In this document: positions 10,243-23,700 of the stretch, piece after piece | How the letters are laid out: each line of letters opens with the position of its first letter | Position numbering within the stretch: position 1 is the stretch's first letter | Assembly: GCA_003254905.1 (NCBI GenBank) | Contig: QANU01068405.1 | Coordinates: 1-64,000, forward strand | Source of the DNA: Nissolia schottii | Taxonomy: Eukaryota > Streptophyta > Magnoliopsida > Fabales > Fabaceae | Length of the DNA stretch: 64,000 bases | Direction: 5' to 3' | Notes under the pieces: generated by a model | The model's database searches: none | Told to the model about the DNA's origin: nothing | Seen by the model: only the letters and a program-made list of their open reading frames with translations | Translations under genes and position numbers: made by a program

Positions 10243-13200
10243 TTGATAATATATTTCTGCGGTTATGACTGGGATAATTGATAATATATTTCCGCGGTTA
10301 TGACCGGGATTATTTTTGATTGCGTACGGCGTATCTCCGCAGTCCAGATTGTTCCACAGTTGAATTTGTTGATTAAATGTATTCGGAAGAGTTTATTAAT
10401 GGACTTTTTGCAACCTAAGTACAAAGAAATGTTAAATGACATTAAAGATAATAGATTCGAAGGTTAACTACATTCCAGGTTCGCGGTATGTCCTTTCCGT
10501 CGAGGGATGTGAGTTTGTAAGGTTCTCGTCCGAATGCTTCCTTCACTAGATAAGGGCCTTCCCAGCTGGGGCGTAATTTCCTTGGACCTGCTTGTCTATT
10601 GCCTATGTCGGCTCTCCGCAGTACCATGTCTCCTTAATCCATGGCTACTATGATAAATTTCCGCTGACCCGTTGCTGGTGGAAATGGTCCTAGGATATCA
10701 ATACCCTATCTTTCGAATGGCCAGGAAACAGTGATTAAGGACAATCCTTCTGGAGGAGCAACATGGAAATTGGCGTGCTCTTGGCATCTCTTGCATTTTT
10801 TTGACGTAATTCGCAGAGTCTTTTTGCAGGGTGGACCAGTAAAGGCCTGATCGGAGTATTTTTAGGGCAAGGATTTTTGGCCCCATGTGGTGGCCGCAAG
10901 CTCCTTCATGGACTTCTTCCAAGACATGGGGGATATCTTTTGATCTTATGCATTTTAACAGTGGTTGTGAGATTAACCTTCTATACATTTGTTCATTGAT
11001 GAGGGTGTATTTTGCCGCTTCTCGTCGGAGATTTTTATCTTCCGTGTGCTCCTGTCCACGGATGATTTTTTGAAATGGTGTGGTCCAACATTCCTCTAAT
11101 TATTGCTGAATTTCTGCGTTGTTGACGCTGGTGGCTATGGAGGGGCAACAGAGAGTCTCTTGTGCTGGCTAGCTTTGAAAGCGTATCCGCTCTTGCATTC
11201 TTTTTCCGCGAAACTTGGTTAATTTGGTAGCTATGGAAGGTTGACAAAATTTGCGTAACAAGTTTCAGGTATTGTTGCAACTGAGCATCTTTAGCAAGGT
11301 ATTCTCTTTTAACATGTGCAACAACGATCTGAGAGTCACTGCATATGACAAGTTTCTTGTCTCCAACGTCCCTGGCCAAGTTAAGACCTGCAACCAAAGC
11401 TTCATATTCGGCCTGATTATTAGAAGTGGCAAAGTCAAATTTGACAGTCATTTCCAGTTTAAGCTTGTCTGGCCCTTCAAATATTATTCCTGCCCCGCTT
11501 CCGCGTATACTAGAGGCTCCATCCACGTGTAGTGTCCATGTGTCTTCTTCAGCGGAGCTATCTTCTCCTGAAAATTCGGCTATGAAATCAGACGTGGCCT
11601 GGGCTTTGATCGCTACTCGTGGTTCATAATGAATGTCGAATTCGGATAATTCGACCGACCAGGTTAACATGCGTCTGGCTAGATCGAGCTTTTGGAGCAA
11701 TTGTCTTATCGGTTGATCTGTTCTCACCACTATAGGGTGTGATCGAAAGTATGAGTAAAGTCTTCGCGCAGAGTTGATGAGGGCGAACGCCACTTTCTCA
11801 ATTTTTTGGTATCTTATTTCCGCTCCATGAAGAACCTTGCTTGTGAAATAAACAGGGAATTGGTTTTGACCTTTTTCTTTCACCAAGACAGAGGCTATGG
11901 TTTCTTCAAATGCGGAGAGGTACAAGTAAATTTTTTCGCCTTTCTCGGGCTTCTTCAAAATAGGCGGCTGAGAGAGGTAGGACTTGAACTCGTCGAATGC
12001 TTTTTGGTACGTCTCAGACCACTCAAAGGAGTTCATATTTTTTAATAGTTTGAAGAATGGTAGGGACTTCTCCGCGGAAGCCGCCATGAATCTGTTCAGC
12101 GAGGCGATTCTTCCGGTCAGACCTTGTGCTTCTTTGATGGATGACGGAGGCCTCATGTTCATTATGGCTTAGCACTTCGCGGGGTTGGCTTCAATCCCGC
12201 GTTGGATTATCATGAAACCCAAAAATTTCCCTGCTTCCACCGCAAATGCACATTTCGCAGGATTTAACTTTAAATTATGATTGCGGAGTGTGCTGAAGAC
12301 AACGTCTAAGTTGGCAATTATCTCTTCTTCTGCGGATGTTTTGACGATCATGTCATCCACATAGACTTCAACTAACTCTCCGGACAGATCGTGGAAAATC
12401 TTATCCATCATACGCTGATAGGTGGCCCCTGCGTTTTTTAACCCAAAGGGCATAACTTTGTAGTAGTAGTTGCCCCCTGGTGTTATAAACGCAGTTTTCT
12501 CTGCGTCGGCTCGATGCATAGGCATTTGATTATACCCAGCGTATGTGTCAAGGAAGGTTAAGAACTTGTACCCGGATGTAGCATCTACCAATAAATAGAT
12601 GTTTGGCAAGGGATAAGGATCTTTTGGACATGCTTTGTTAAGATTTGTGTAGTTTATACACATCCTCCACTTCCCTCCGGGTTTAGGGACCATGACCATG
12701 TTCGACAGCCATGATGGGTACATGATTTCCCGTATGAACCCTGCTTCTTTTAGCCCTTGAACCTGCTTCTGCACCTTTCTAGCTTTGTCGGAACTCATTT
12801 TTCTTATTTTCTGCTTCACGGGCTTACTTCCGGGTAAGATGCCCAATTTATGTGCCATGAGGGTGGGATCGATTCCAGGCATGTCTGCAGCTGTCCACGC
12901 GAATAAGTCCGCGTTGCGTTTCAGGTTGTCAATTATTTGCTCCTCATCCCCAGGGGGAGGTTCTTGTTGATCCAGGTGACCTGTTCAGGGTTAACACCTA
13001 TCTGAATCGTCTCCAGCTCTCTTTCTGGTTCCGGTCGTTCACATAGCGGTACATTTTCCGCGGAAATATCAGCTAACATTACCTGTGATATCTTGTGCAC
13101 GTCTTTTCTCCTTGGAGGCTGTCGTGGATTTTGAGTCTGGAGATTGGTACTGTAACATCTCCGAGTCATTGCCTAATTTCCACGGATAGATGCCACTCGG

Positions 13201-13365
13201 TTATCCTGGGTGAGGAACTTCATGGTCAAGGCGGCCGTGGAAATAATGGTGTTGACAGCGTTTAACGTTGGTATTCCGAGGATGACGTCGTACACGGACG
13301 GTTTATCAACTACCAGAAATTTCACTCGCTCTGTTCTAGTTAGGTGCTCAGGACCTAAGGTTAGT

Positions 13366-13782
13366 TTGAGGCTACGCAACATCAACAACACAAATATTTT
13401 AAAAATAATTACAATAAATCCATAAATCTCTAAAAGAACAGAAAATTATCAATTATCATCTTTCCATAAGAATTTGCGTCAAACCCAAAAAAAGTAAAAC
13501 CACATAAAAATTTTCTATCCCTCCTTTCTCCACTCTAAAGTAAACTTTGTGAACAAACCTTAGGAGTTTCAAATATTTTGTCATGTTTGCGAGTAATTTT
13601 GGTATACAAGAGGTTTTGAAATTGAAGGGTTATCAAAACCCACAAAAGCCCTTCATTTTCAGTGCTTCAATTTGGGATAAAAATGGATGGAAACAATACA
13701 TTAAAAAATTTGTGCTCTAAACTATTGCACTCATAAATTATGTACAAATACTTAATTCAAACATCACTATGAGGGTGGGTAT
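13366..13782 (-). other. 3' flank / probable 3' UTR region of RLK gene A
   Basis: AT-rich sequence directly downstream of the exon 7 stop, conserved with 42700-43113 in unit B, which suggests it belongs to the gene unit. No single polyadenylation signal stands out. Confidence 0.4.
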
Positions 13783-15251
13783 TTATCTACCTGACATTAT
13801 TGAATTTGTTACCTCATTTACGGAACTAATTCTATTTTGTGCTCTCTCTTCCATGGTTGGATTGGTATAAAATCCTGGTTGTTTAGGAGGAGGCAAATGG
13901 GCAGTTTCATTTGAAAAAAGAGAAATGACCTCAATCATAGTGGGCCTATCTCTTGCTTGATCTTGTGTGCATAAGAGACCTATGTGAATGTACCGTAACA
14001 CTTGGATGGGAGGGCATGACCCTTCCAACATAGTGTCAATTAGCTTTAGAGCTTCACCTTCATTCCATAATTTCCATGCCTAAGTAAAACAAGCCAAAAT
14101 TCTTAATTGTTAGACTCGAGATATATATGCACCCATCATTAATAATTTGACAAAACACTAATTTTGGTCTTTGTCCAAAATATCGAGAGATAAAGTAGTC
14201 CATAAAATTTTGAAAGTTACCTGTAGGTCCCTAAACATGTAAAATAAGATAATTTAGTTCCTGACCATTCAAGATATAAGGAGACTTAGATTCCTATTTC
14301 GAGGATTAAAGTGTCTACTTTATATGTTTTGAAATCAAAGTGTCATATATTTTGAGTAGGTAAGGACCAATATTCATATTATAAAAGACTATTTTTTCTC
14401 TCGAGATTTTGGTCAAGCAACATTGAAGGTTTTTTGTCTTAACTAATTGTATGGTTTGACATAACTTACATATACTACAAGATTGAGAGGATAATTAGTG
14501 TTATTTTTCTTTCCACTCACAATCTCGAGCAGCAGGATGCCAAAACTATATACATCAATTTTTGTCGAAATTAGACCCATCATAGCATACTCTGGAGACA
14601 TGTAGCCACTGGAAAAAAAAAATTAACCCATCAAAAAATATTATGCTTGAAAATAAAACATTAAAAAAAATTATCTAAATACTTACTATGTTCCAACAAT
14701 TCTATTAGTTTGTTCTTCTGATTCTATCAACCCAAAGATTCTAGCAGTTCCAAAGTCAGAAATTTTTGGATTCAATCCATCGTCAAGCAAAATGTTGCTA
14801 GCTTTCAGATCTCTATGTATCACTTTTAATCTTGAGTAATGATGCAAATATACTAGCCCTTGTGCAATTCCTTCAATAATTCGACATCGTATCTCCCATT
14901 CTAGCATGCTTCGTTTCTCGGAATCTACTTTACAGGAAAGGTCAATATACAAATGCAGACAAAGTAGATGATTAAAAAATTAAATAAATATAACTGAGCA
15001 AAAATTGTAAATAGGACAGTGAGTGAGTAAATTTCCATACCAAATAGATAGAAATTCAAGCTTTTGTTGGGCATGTATTCATAGACTAATATTCTTTCGT
15101 CTTTGTGGATGCAAAATCCAAGAAGCCTCACTAGATTAGTGTGCTGGAGTTTCACAATCAGCATAGCTTCATTTTTGAACTCTACCAAGCCCTGTCCTGA
15201 GCTTTTAGAAAGCCTCTTTATAGCTATCTCTTTTCCATTTGGTAGTTTCCC
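13783..15251 (-). CDS. Exons 4-7 of RLK gene A: kinase core and C-terminal tail
   Basis: Exon 4 (15251-15041) has the ATP lysine in EIAIKRLSK and the NLVRLLGFC region. Exon 5 (14924-14687) has HRDLKASN and [10 protein letters not shown]. Exon 6 (14608-14470) has [10 protein letters not shown] and [15 protein letters not shown]; the Tyr codon spans the exon 5/6 junction. Exon 7 (14079-13783) has [15 protein letters not shown], the RPTM subdomain XI motif and the C-terminal tail. The small introns are about 80-390 bp. The block is almost identical to 43114-44582 in unit B. Confidence 0.9.
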
Positions 15252-18200
15252 CTTTATAAAATAAAAAATAATATTGTATTATTTTTATTTAGTACAAAGT
15301 ACATGCTTATTGACTAGTTCTTTTTGTAAAATATAGTTGAGGATGTGTATTTTAGCAAATTGACCAAAGACAAAATCCAAAATAAAAATTGAACAACAAC
15401 AATGAAACAGAGAGGATAAAGATGAGTTAGAACAATATAACACATTGTGCAAAGCATTATCCTTACAGGATTATCTCCACCTACCCTGAGAAATGCTTAA
15501 TGGAAAAGCCTTGACGGGATTCCCTTTAGGATTAGATGTAGGTTAATTCAAAAACTCATCCATGTAGTCCCTAACACGTTGAGCTATTGAGTTAGGGCCT
15601 TTATCCAGTTGGGTCCAACATTTACCTTATTTATTATTATATCTATTATTATTTTCTCTTTTGAAAAAAAATTGATCAAATCAAATCTTGATTTAATTTA
15701 AATTATGATTTCAAATCCCATCATCATCATCATTATCATCATCTAAAGATATGCAACGGAATGCATATATATGCATGTAGTACAACAAGATATACAATGT
15801 CAGTGTAGTCGCTTCGTTTTGGAGAATTTTTGGCTCATTCTGGTATTTGTTGAGTATTATTTTGTGCTTCGTTTTCAATGCAACTTCAGTCGTTTGTTCC
15901 AGAAATTGTGGGTGTTAATCTGGTAACCTCAAAATGTTTTTATCTCCTATTTAGTTGTACTGCGTTTGCCCTGTATGGGTCTTTTGAGTGTGTTGTTCTA
16001 TTATTTATTTCACCATTTTAATATTGAGTAGGCTTTCGTCTTTGAGATTCCTTTCATAGAACTCTTTTGCTGTACTCATTAATATTTTCATAGTGGAATT
16101 TTTTTGGACTAGGTCTCATGGTTTTTAGTCCCTCTCGTTGGGGGTTTTCCACGTTAAAAATTGATGTGTGCTCTCTACTTTGCCTATTTATTTTTTGCGC
16201 TCTTGGATACATTGCTTACCATATATTATGTTTCTTGTAGGTTCAATTCTAGCAGGAAAGATTATTATTTCTACTATGTGCTTGTGATTTTTTTACTGCA
16301 TATGCGCCCCTTTCCCGGATCTTGGGAAAATTTGCTTGATTGAATGATGGAGCCTAATTATGGTAGGATGATCTTTTTGAATAGCACTAATTACCACAAA
16401 TAGAAAGGCAAGACGAAAGATCTACTCTTTCTGGAAAAAAAAATTACATTTTCTCGTGTTTTCTATGTAGAAGTCGAAAAATAAATCTGATGAAGACTGG
16501 ACTTTTGAGCATGAGATGGTTTGTGGTTTTATCCAACAATGGGTAGATGACAATATTTTGAATCATATTGTTAATGATTCACATGTCAAGATGATAAGTG
16601 CCCAGTTTGCACAATTTTGACTTATCAAAATGGCATTTATCTGCAAACTTTTTAAAGAATTATCTAATGGATTCCCCAATTTTTGTAGGTTTCTATTATA
16701 TTTTGGAAAATGGATGCAAGCATAATAAACGAAGAATAATCCCATGAAGAATGGAGACAAAGGGCAGAATTGGAACAAGAACAGGATCGCTCAGCGAAGA
16801 ACAACTAACCGCTCAGTGCCACAGGGCATATCACTCAGTGATAATGAGACTACCGCTCAGCGCCCAAAGGAGTCATTGCTCAGCGATGGTATCTGTATCG
16901 CTGAGCGATGGAGTATCGGCAGCAACTTGCACGCGGCGCAATCATTTAATGAAGAGCTGTCGAGCATTTAATGAAGACGCGTAAAAGTACAATCGCTCAG
17001 TGATTCAGCGCCGCCGCCTAGTGAAAAGGACAATATCGCTCAGCGGTTATACCCAAACCGCTGAGCGAAGGTACCCAATTTTTGCCTATAAATAGACGGA
17101 GGCCGAGGCATTCAAGGCATCCCATCCCCACTTCATTCACTCTATTCAGATTCCATTCTCTACTTTCCATACTTTACTTAGGTTAGGTTTAGAAAGAAAG
17201 CTAGGGTTTAGAGGCTTTCCTTAGCGGAAGTGCTGCGAAATTGCCAACAGTTGTGAACCGTGGTGGACGTGTGGAAGCATTTCACCACTTTTCTCAACCT
17301 ACCATTGCTCTAAACCCCTGTATGTCTGTAAACTATCCATGACAATGGATAGCTAACTTTCTTTCATGTTGGGATTTGACGTGCTTTATTTCTTAATGTA
17401 TCCGTTGTAACTTATGATTATGATTCTATGAAGTCTTATGATTTTAATGAATGATCTCGTGCTTAATGCTAGCTTTTGTTAGTACTTTGATTCTTGATTT
17501 GAGACTTGCTTGCACGAACAAGAGTTATGCTAGTTAAGTTACGAACCAAGTTAAGAACAATAGTGCTATGCTAAGCTTGATTCTATGCTTGAACATTGTG
17601 AACGAGAGTTACAATTATTTAAGCTTGACCTAGATCAATTCATTTAGTTCTTAACTGCCATAACTGGAAACAAAGAACTAATCGCATTAACACCTGCTTT
17701 AACGTCAAGGTACTTTGTTGAGTTTGCACAAGACGTTGACAAATTAATAAAGGAACTTGTGATCTTAACATGATTGAGAAAGATGATTAAGTTAAGAACT
17801 GGTGGTGATAAAATCAATAAGACTCATATGTCATACGGCTGTATTAACAAATATTGTCACTAAAATCCCAACATCTTTCTTTACCTGCCTAAACTCAATT
17901 TCATTATTGTTTCCTTTACTTATTCTACAATTATTTATCAATATTTACTCATCAAAATACCAAACACTTACCATAGCTTAAAATAGTTCAACTCCAAGAT
18001 ATTTGTTTTAAACACAATACCTGTGGATACGATTATACCCGTCTATACTGCAATTGGATTCCTTGAGAATCTAAAAGCTGTAGGAAGGATATATTAAATT
18101 GACGAGAGTGTAAAAACCATTGCATAAAAGCTTTCAACACAAGACTTCATGGGAAAAGTTTGAAAGTTCATACGCCTCCAATCTAGGAACAACAAATTAT

Positions 18201-20668
18201 TTTTGCTGAAGTAAGCTATGAATTTGAAGCATTAATAAGGTACTTCTATTTCTGATCACTTGGGTGATTTTCAAGGTTGTTTTGATCAATTATCTGGCAT
18301 GGGTATTAAATTTAAAGATAACATTATGGGACTTTGTTTTTATCATCTACACAATTAGAGGTTTTGGTTACTAAAGACAGGCGAGAAGTAGAGACAACGA
18401 TAAGGGAAGAGGTCAACGAGGTGAAAAACAAGCACAAAAGTAAATTGAAGTCTAAGTATAGAAATTTTGAGTGCAGTCACTGTGGTAAAAAGGGTCATAT
18501 TAAGAAGTTTTGTCATGAGTTGAAGAATGAGAAAAGTGGTAACAAAGGTAATAGAGAAAAGAAGAATGATGGTAATGATGATCGTGTTGCTACCACTATC
18601 GATGGAGATCTGTTGATTGTTTGTGATCAAAATTTGGTCAATGTTGCCTATGACAATTCTAGCTGGGTTGTTAACGGTGGTGCTAGTTTTCATGTACTTC
18701 AAGAAAAGATTTTTTTTTCTTTTCTTATACTCCAGGTAATTTTGGTGTGTTGAAAATGGGAAATAATAATACATCAAAGGTTCTTTGCATTGTTATCGTT
18801 TGCTTGGAAACTAGCAATGGAACAAAGTTAATTTTGAATAATGTCAAGCATGCACCGCACATCTGCTTACATCTAATTTCTACTAGTGTTCTTGATGACG
18901 ATGGCTATTTTAATAACTTTGGTAATGGGCAGTGGAAGCTTACTAGGGGTTCTTTAGTTGTGGCACGTGTAAGAAATTTTTTGATTTGTATTGGATGAAA
19001 GCTACTATTTTTGTTGATGTTGTAAATTATGTTGATTCTGAAAGTTCATCAGAATTATGGCATAAGAGGTTTAGCCACATCAATGAAAAAGGACTAAACT
19101 GTTTGGCCAAAAAGAATTTCGTTGTAGATTTGAAGAGTGGGAAATTAGAAAAATGTGCTCATTGCTTGGCTAGGAAACAAAACAAAGTCAACTTCAAGAG
19201 CCACCCTCTTTCTAGAAAATTAGAGGTGCCTGAGTTAGTGTATTCAGATCTTTGTGGTCCTATGAAAATTAAAACTTTTGGCGAAGCTTGTTACTTTGTT
19301 ACATTTATTAATGATTATTCAAGAAAACTCTGGGTTTATGCTTTGAAGACTAAAGACCAGGTACTTGGTTTCTTTAAACAATTTCAGGCTTCCGTTGAAA
19401 GAAAGACAAGGAAGAAACTAAAATGTATTTGCACCGATAATGGTGATGTGGACCACTTGATGAATACTGCAAACAGCTAGGTATTCGACACTAGAAGACG
19501 CCTCCCAAGACTCCTTAGCTCAATGGCTTGGCTAAAAGGATGAACAAGAATTTGATGGAAAGAGTCAGATGTATGCTTTCTGAATCTAAGTTACCTGGAT
19601 CTTTTTAGGGTGAAACTTTGTATACTGTTGAGGATGTTGTTAACTTATCTCCTATTATTGCTTTGCAGCAGATATGACAGAGTGTGGTATTGGCGAGGAT
19701 GTCTCCTATGACTGGTGATCGAGAAGCCAAGAAGTTGTGGTTATTTCAAGAGAGGTACATTAAGAAGTTACTTTTGCGGTTTCACTTGGATAAAGCTAAA
19801 GAGGTAAGCACTCCTCTAAATACACACTTTAGGCTTAGCACTAGACAGTCTCCTTCTAGTGATAAAGAAAAAGAAGATGTGCAACGTGTCCCTTATCTTT
19901 CTACAATAGGGAGTTCGATGTATGCAATGGTTTGCATTAGGCCTGATATAGCTCATGCAGTTGGTGTTGTCATTCGTTTTTCTTTTCAATCCTGGTATTG
20001 AGCATAAGAAAGCTGTGAAGTGGATTTTGAGATACCTCCGTAGCACTTCTAATTTGAAGCTTTGTTTTGGGAATTGATAAACCCGTTTTTAGTGGTTATA
20101 CTGATTCAGACATGGCAGGGGATATTGATTCCAAGAAATCTACTTCTGGTTATTTGATCACCTTTGCAAGGGGAGTTGTGGCCTGACAATCTAAGTTGCA
20201 AAAGTGTGTTGCGCTGTCCACAACTGAGGCTGAGTTCATTGCTGTTAATGAAGCTTGCAAAGAGTTGCTTTAGATGAAGAAATTTGTCCAAGAACTCAGT
20301 TTACTCAAGAGAGGTATATTTTATTTTGCTATAGCCAGAGTGTTATACATCTTGGCAAGAATTCCACTTTCCATGGTAGATCTAAGCTTATTGATGCTCG
20401 GTATCATTGGATGCGTGATGTTCTGAATCCTAAAGTGATGGAGCTTGAAAAGGTTCACACAGATAATAATGGTTCGGATATAATGACTAAGAGTTTACCA
20501 CGAGGGAAGTTTGAAGATTGTCCCCACTTAATTCTACGGGAGAGCATGTTGTGTTAAGGACTCTATGGGTCCAACACTTACTTTATTTATTATCATTTCT
20601 ATTATTATCTCATTTAAAAAAAAGATCAAATCAAATCTTTATTTGATTTAAAGTAGAATTTCAAATCC

Positions 20669-20708
<40 letters not shown>

Positions 20709-23700
20709 GTATATATATGCATATCACCTGCCTGTAGCGTACAACAAGATATACAGCGTCAGGGCAGTTGCTTCGGTTTTGGAGAATTTTTGGCTCGTTT
20801 TGGTATTTGTTGAGTATTATTTTGTACTCTGTTTTCAATGTGGCTTCAACTGTTTGTTCCAGAAATTGTGGCCGTTTATCTGGTAACCTCAGAATATTTT
20901 TATCTCCTATTTGGTTGTACTGCTTTTATCCTGTGTGAGTCTTTTGAGTGTGTTGCTTTGTTATTTATTCCACCCTTTTAATAATGAGTAGGCTTTCTTC
21001 TTTGAGATTCTTTTCGTGGAACTCTTTTATTGTACTCATTGATATTTTCATAATGAATTTTTTCTGGATTAGGTATCATGGTTTTTTTTCCTTCCCGTTG
21101 GGAGGGAGTTTGCACGTCAAAAGCTGGTGTATGCTCTCTTTACTTTGCTTATTTAATTTTTGCACTCTTGAATATATTGCTTACCTTATATTTTGTTTCT
21201 CATAGGTTCAATTCAAGCAGAAAAGGTTATTATTTCCACTGCGTGCTTGTGATTTTTTTTGTTGCGCATTTTCCAACATGAGAAACCAAATATGGTCTAG
21301 ACTTGGATTGCGCAAGTAACGAAGTGGGGGAATCCTCTGGTTGCATTTAGAGGAGAAGCAAATGAAGAAGATGAATCGTGATAATATGTAATGAAAGGAT
21401 AAGATAATGTAATCTAATGTGTACGGTCAAATTGGTCAAAGGTTGCTTATGATTTAAGCTAAACCCAATAATCACTTAGCAGTCCAATTGACCAAGTCCA
21501 AAACAAGATGGTAATCAAACTTATGCAATTGGAGCACAATTGTATTCGGCTAGGCCTAGGTCCCTATTACCACCTCAATACCATTAGTATTTTCTTAGGA
21601 ACTAAGTTCATATGTATAAAGGTTTCTTAAGCAATGTAAAATTTTGGTTTTAACCAAAAAAAAAACATATCTCAATGCCTATTATATAATCCATCAGTTC
21701 TTTGATGGATTGAATAATTAAATTGAACAAATTACAATAAAATAAAAAATTAAATTAAATGAAAATCCAAGTTTGTATATTTTTAAACCTATGCTCAAAT
21801 GGTCAAAATCCTTACTTCTGGACACCAACAAAAGACAATTATCTAGAAGTCAGATAGTATATCATTTATCAAGATTCATATGTAATGAAAATAAAATGGA
21901 AAAAAAATACTAACAAAAACAATGAAATGTTAGTATGTTACCTTGTAGACAGGTCCAAAGCCACCTTCCCCTATCTTATTTGAGAAAGAAAAGTGGTTAG
22001 TTGCCTCAAGAATAGTTTCAAAGTTGAATATATGTGCATCATCTCTTGTGCTCTCCTCATCACTCTGTTCTCTTCTTTCGTTGTTTACAACGGAGAATAT
22101 AGTGTTTCCTCCCATATCATACCCTAAATTTGTTCGCCTCTTTTGATTTTCAGCTGCATATCATAAATGAAATTAATCTTAAACTCAATGATATATGAAT
22201 TACAGAGTAATTAAATTAAAGATGGCTCCATCTGATTTCACGTGGTCTTACTTTAGAACCAATTCTAATAAAATCAATTCTAACAAAATAAAAAATTATT
22301 AGGAATTAATTTATACCTCTTCCTTTCCGTTTTCTTCGTAACTTAAAGCACGTGAAGCATGTGATGATTAGAAATGTTCCTGCAACTGTTCCAATGATGA
22401 TCCATATCTTACTTGTCTTCCCTACACTAGAAACTTCACGTGGCGACGTTAATGGATTGAGGCACCATTAATGCTAATAATGTAAACCAATCTAATAGAG
22501 ACACCAAGCCATGTTACTAGAAACAACTAGGTTTTTAGACGAGGACAAACAAATTGCAACTTCAGAAGGACACTAATACTTACATATACATAACGGTTTG
22601 TGAAATTCTCTCTTCATGATCTCTCTCTCACTTCATATCTCACCACTTATATCAAATTGCAACTTCAGTTTTTTTTTTAATAAAAAAAAGACCCCAAAAA
22701 AAGTATATATTTAAGATGATTCATAAATTCAATTAAATTAAGATGTAACATCCAATTTACTTTATAATTTTTGCTAGCATGTTAATTTAAATCTCCTCAA
22801 ATGTTTTAGTTATCAACCACCTACCACCACTAAAAGTTCCATCCTTCGCTTGTTCATTTTGGATGCTTTCTCTAAAGCTCTCATATTTCATGTACAAATG
22901 CATTTACCATTTGCTCCAGTATCGTGGAAGAAGAACATTTGACGCCCTCGGATGCCATTAGCCAGAAAGTTGTTCATTGCTCCTTTCCCCCATATCTCGC
23001 AACCAGTTTGATCCTGCAGATTGGCATAAGAGTATGCCTCGCAGGAGCAGTTATCCAAACACTTGTTCCAACAATCGGAGATGGACAGATTCTCCCTCTC
23101 ATCAAACTTGAACCCTTCCTTCGACATCAACCCTAAGGAGTTGGAGCTTGGCAAGTAAACGCCAGCATCTTCTCTGCACCTGGGTGACCCTGGCAAGGAA
23201 CAACCATTAAGAAAGTAAGCGTAGGAGCAGGAGTAAGAGGCGCTGCTGGCCCCGTTGATTGAGCCCCAAGGCGCCAGGCGGATGAAACCGAAGGCCGAAG
23301 AAGCATATGTGAAGTATGTCGCGTGACCATCTGAGAAGTATGTGAAACTGAAATCTCGTGCATAGAGCGAGGAGTTCAAGTTTTCGAAACTGCCGTTACT
23401 CCAATTCCCGCTCGCCCAAAAAACCTTCCCCCTCCACCACATGACCAATTGGTTACCTGTTTTGGGGTCAAGCCCAAGGGTGAAAGACCCTGACAAAACA
23501 GATATTTCGCTCCTCCTTGACGTCAGAGACCAAACCTGGCCTTTTTCCTTGTCGAAGCCGAGCTTCATCCCCGTGATAAGTGTGTCGGTAGGGTAATCAA
23601 AGCTTTGCCATAACACCTTTAGAGACCCATCCGGCTCTGTCTTGCGAAGCACAAGGTTTCCGGTGTCCAACAAGGTGGCGCTAACATTAGCGGGACCAGT

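Larger units (their letters stand above)
7259..13365 (-). mobile_element. Ty3/Gypsy LTR retrotransposon, Tat lineage, incomplete fossil
   Basis: Absent from the same site in unit B, so younger than the duplication. Parts seen, on the minus strand: protease-side segment (13173-13391 region), reverse transcriptase with YVDDMIV (12169-12882), RNase H region including a second, archaeal-type RNase H (WTLHVDGASS; 11035-12162), integrase zinc-binding region (10698-10988), integrase C-terminal region (10442-10627), a plus-strand antisense extra ORF region (8426-10242), a polypurine tract (7672-7686) and the 3' LTR (7259-7671). The dual RNase H and the antisense ORF near the 3' LTR are Tat hallmarks. 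The element is broken and not all parts are present; several breaks. Confidence 0.85.
15585..21278 (+). mobile_element. Ty1/Copia retrotransposon in intron 3 of RLK gene A, broken
   Basis: Opposite strand to the host gene. Parts seen: 5' LTR (about 15585-16315), gag with a CCHC knuckle ([15 protein letters not shown], within 18334-18753), GAG-pre-integrase and integrase start (18986-19480), a C-terminal RT segment (19684-20001), RNase H (20255-20557) and 3' LTR (20547-21278). The protein style resembles the TNT1-94/Tork group. Flanks read TGAGC and TGAGA, a probable 5-bp target duplication. An Athila-like solo LTR sits inside. The same insertion is in unit B, so it predates the duplication. 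Many breaks. Confidence 0.85.
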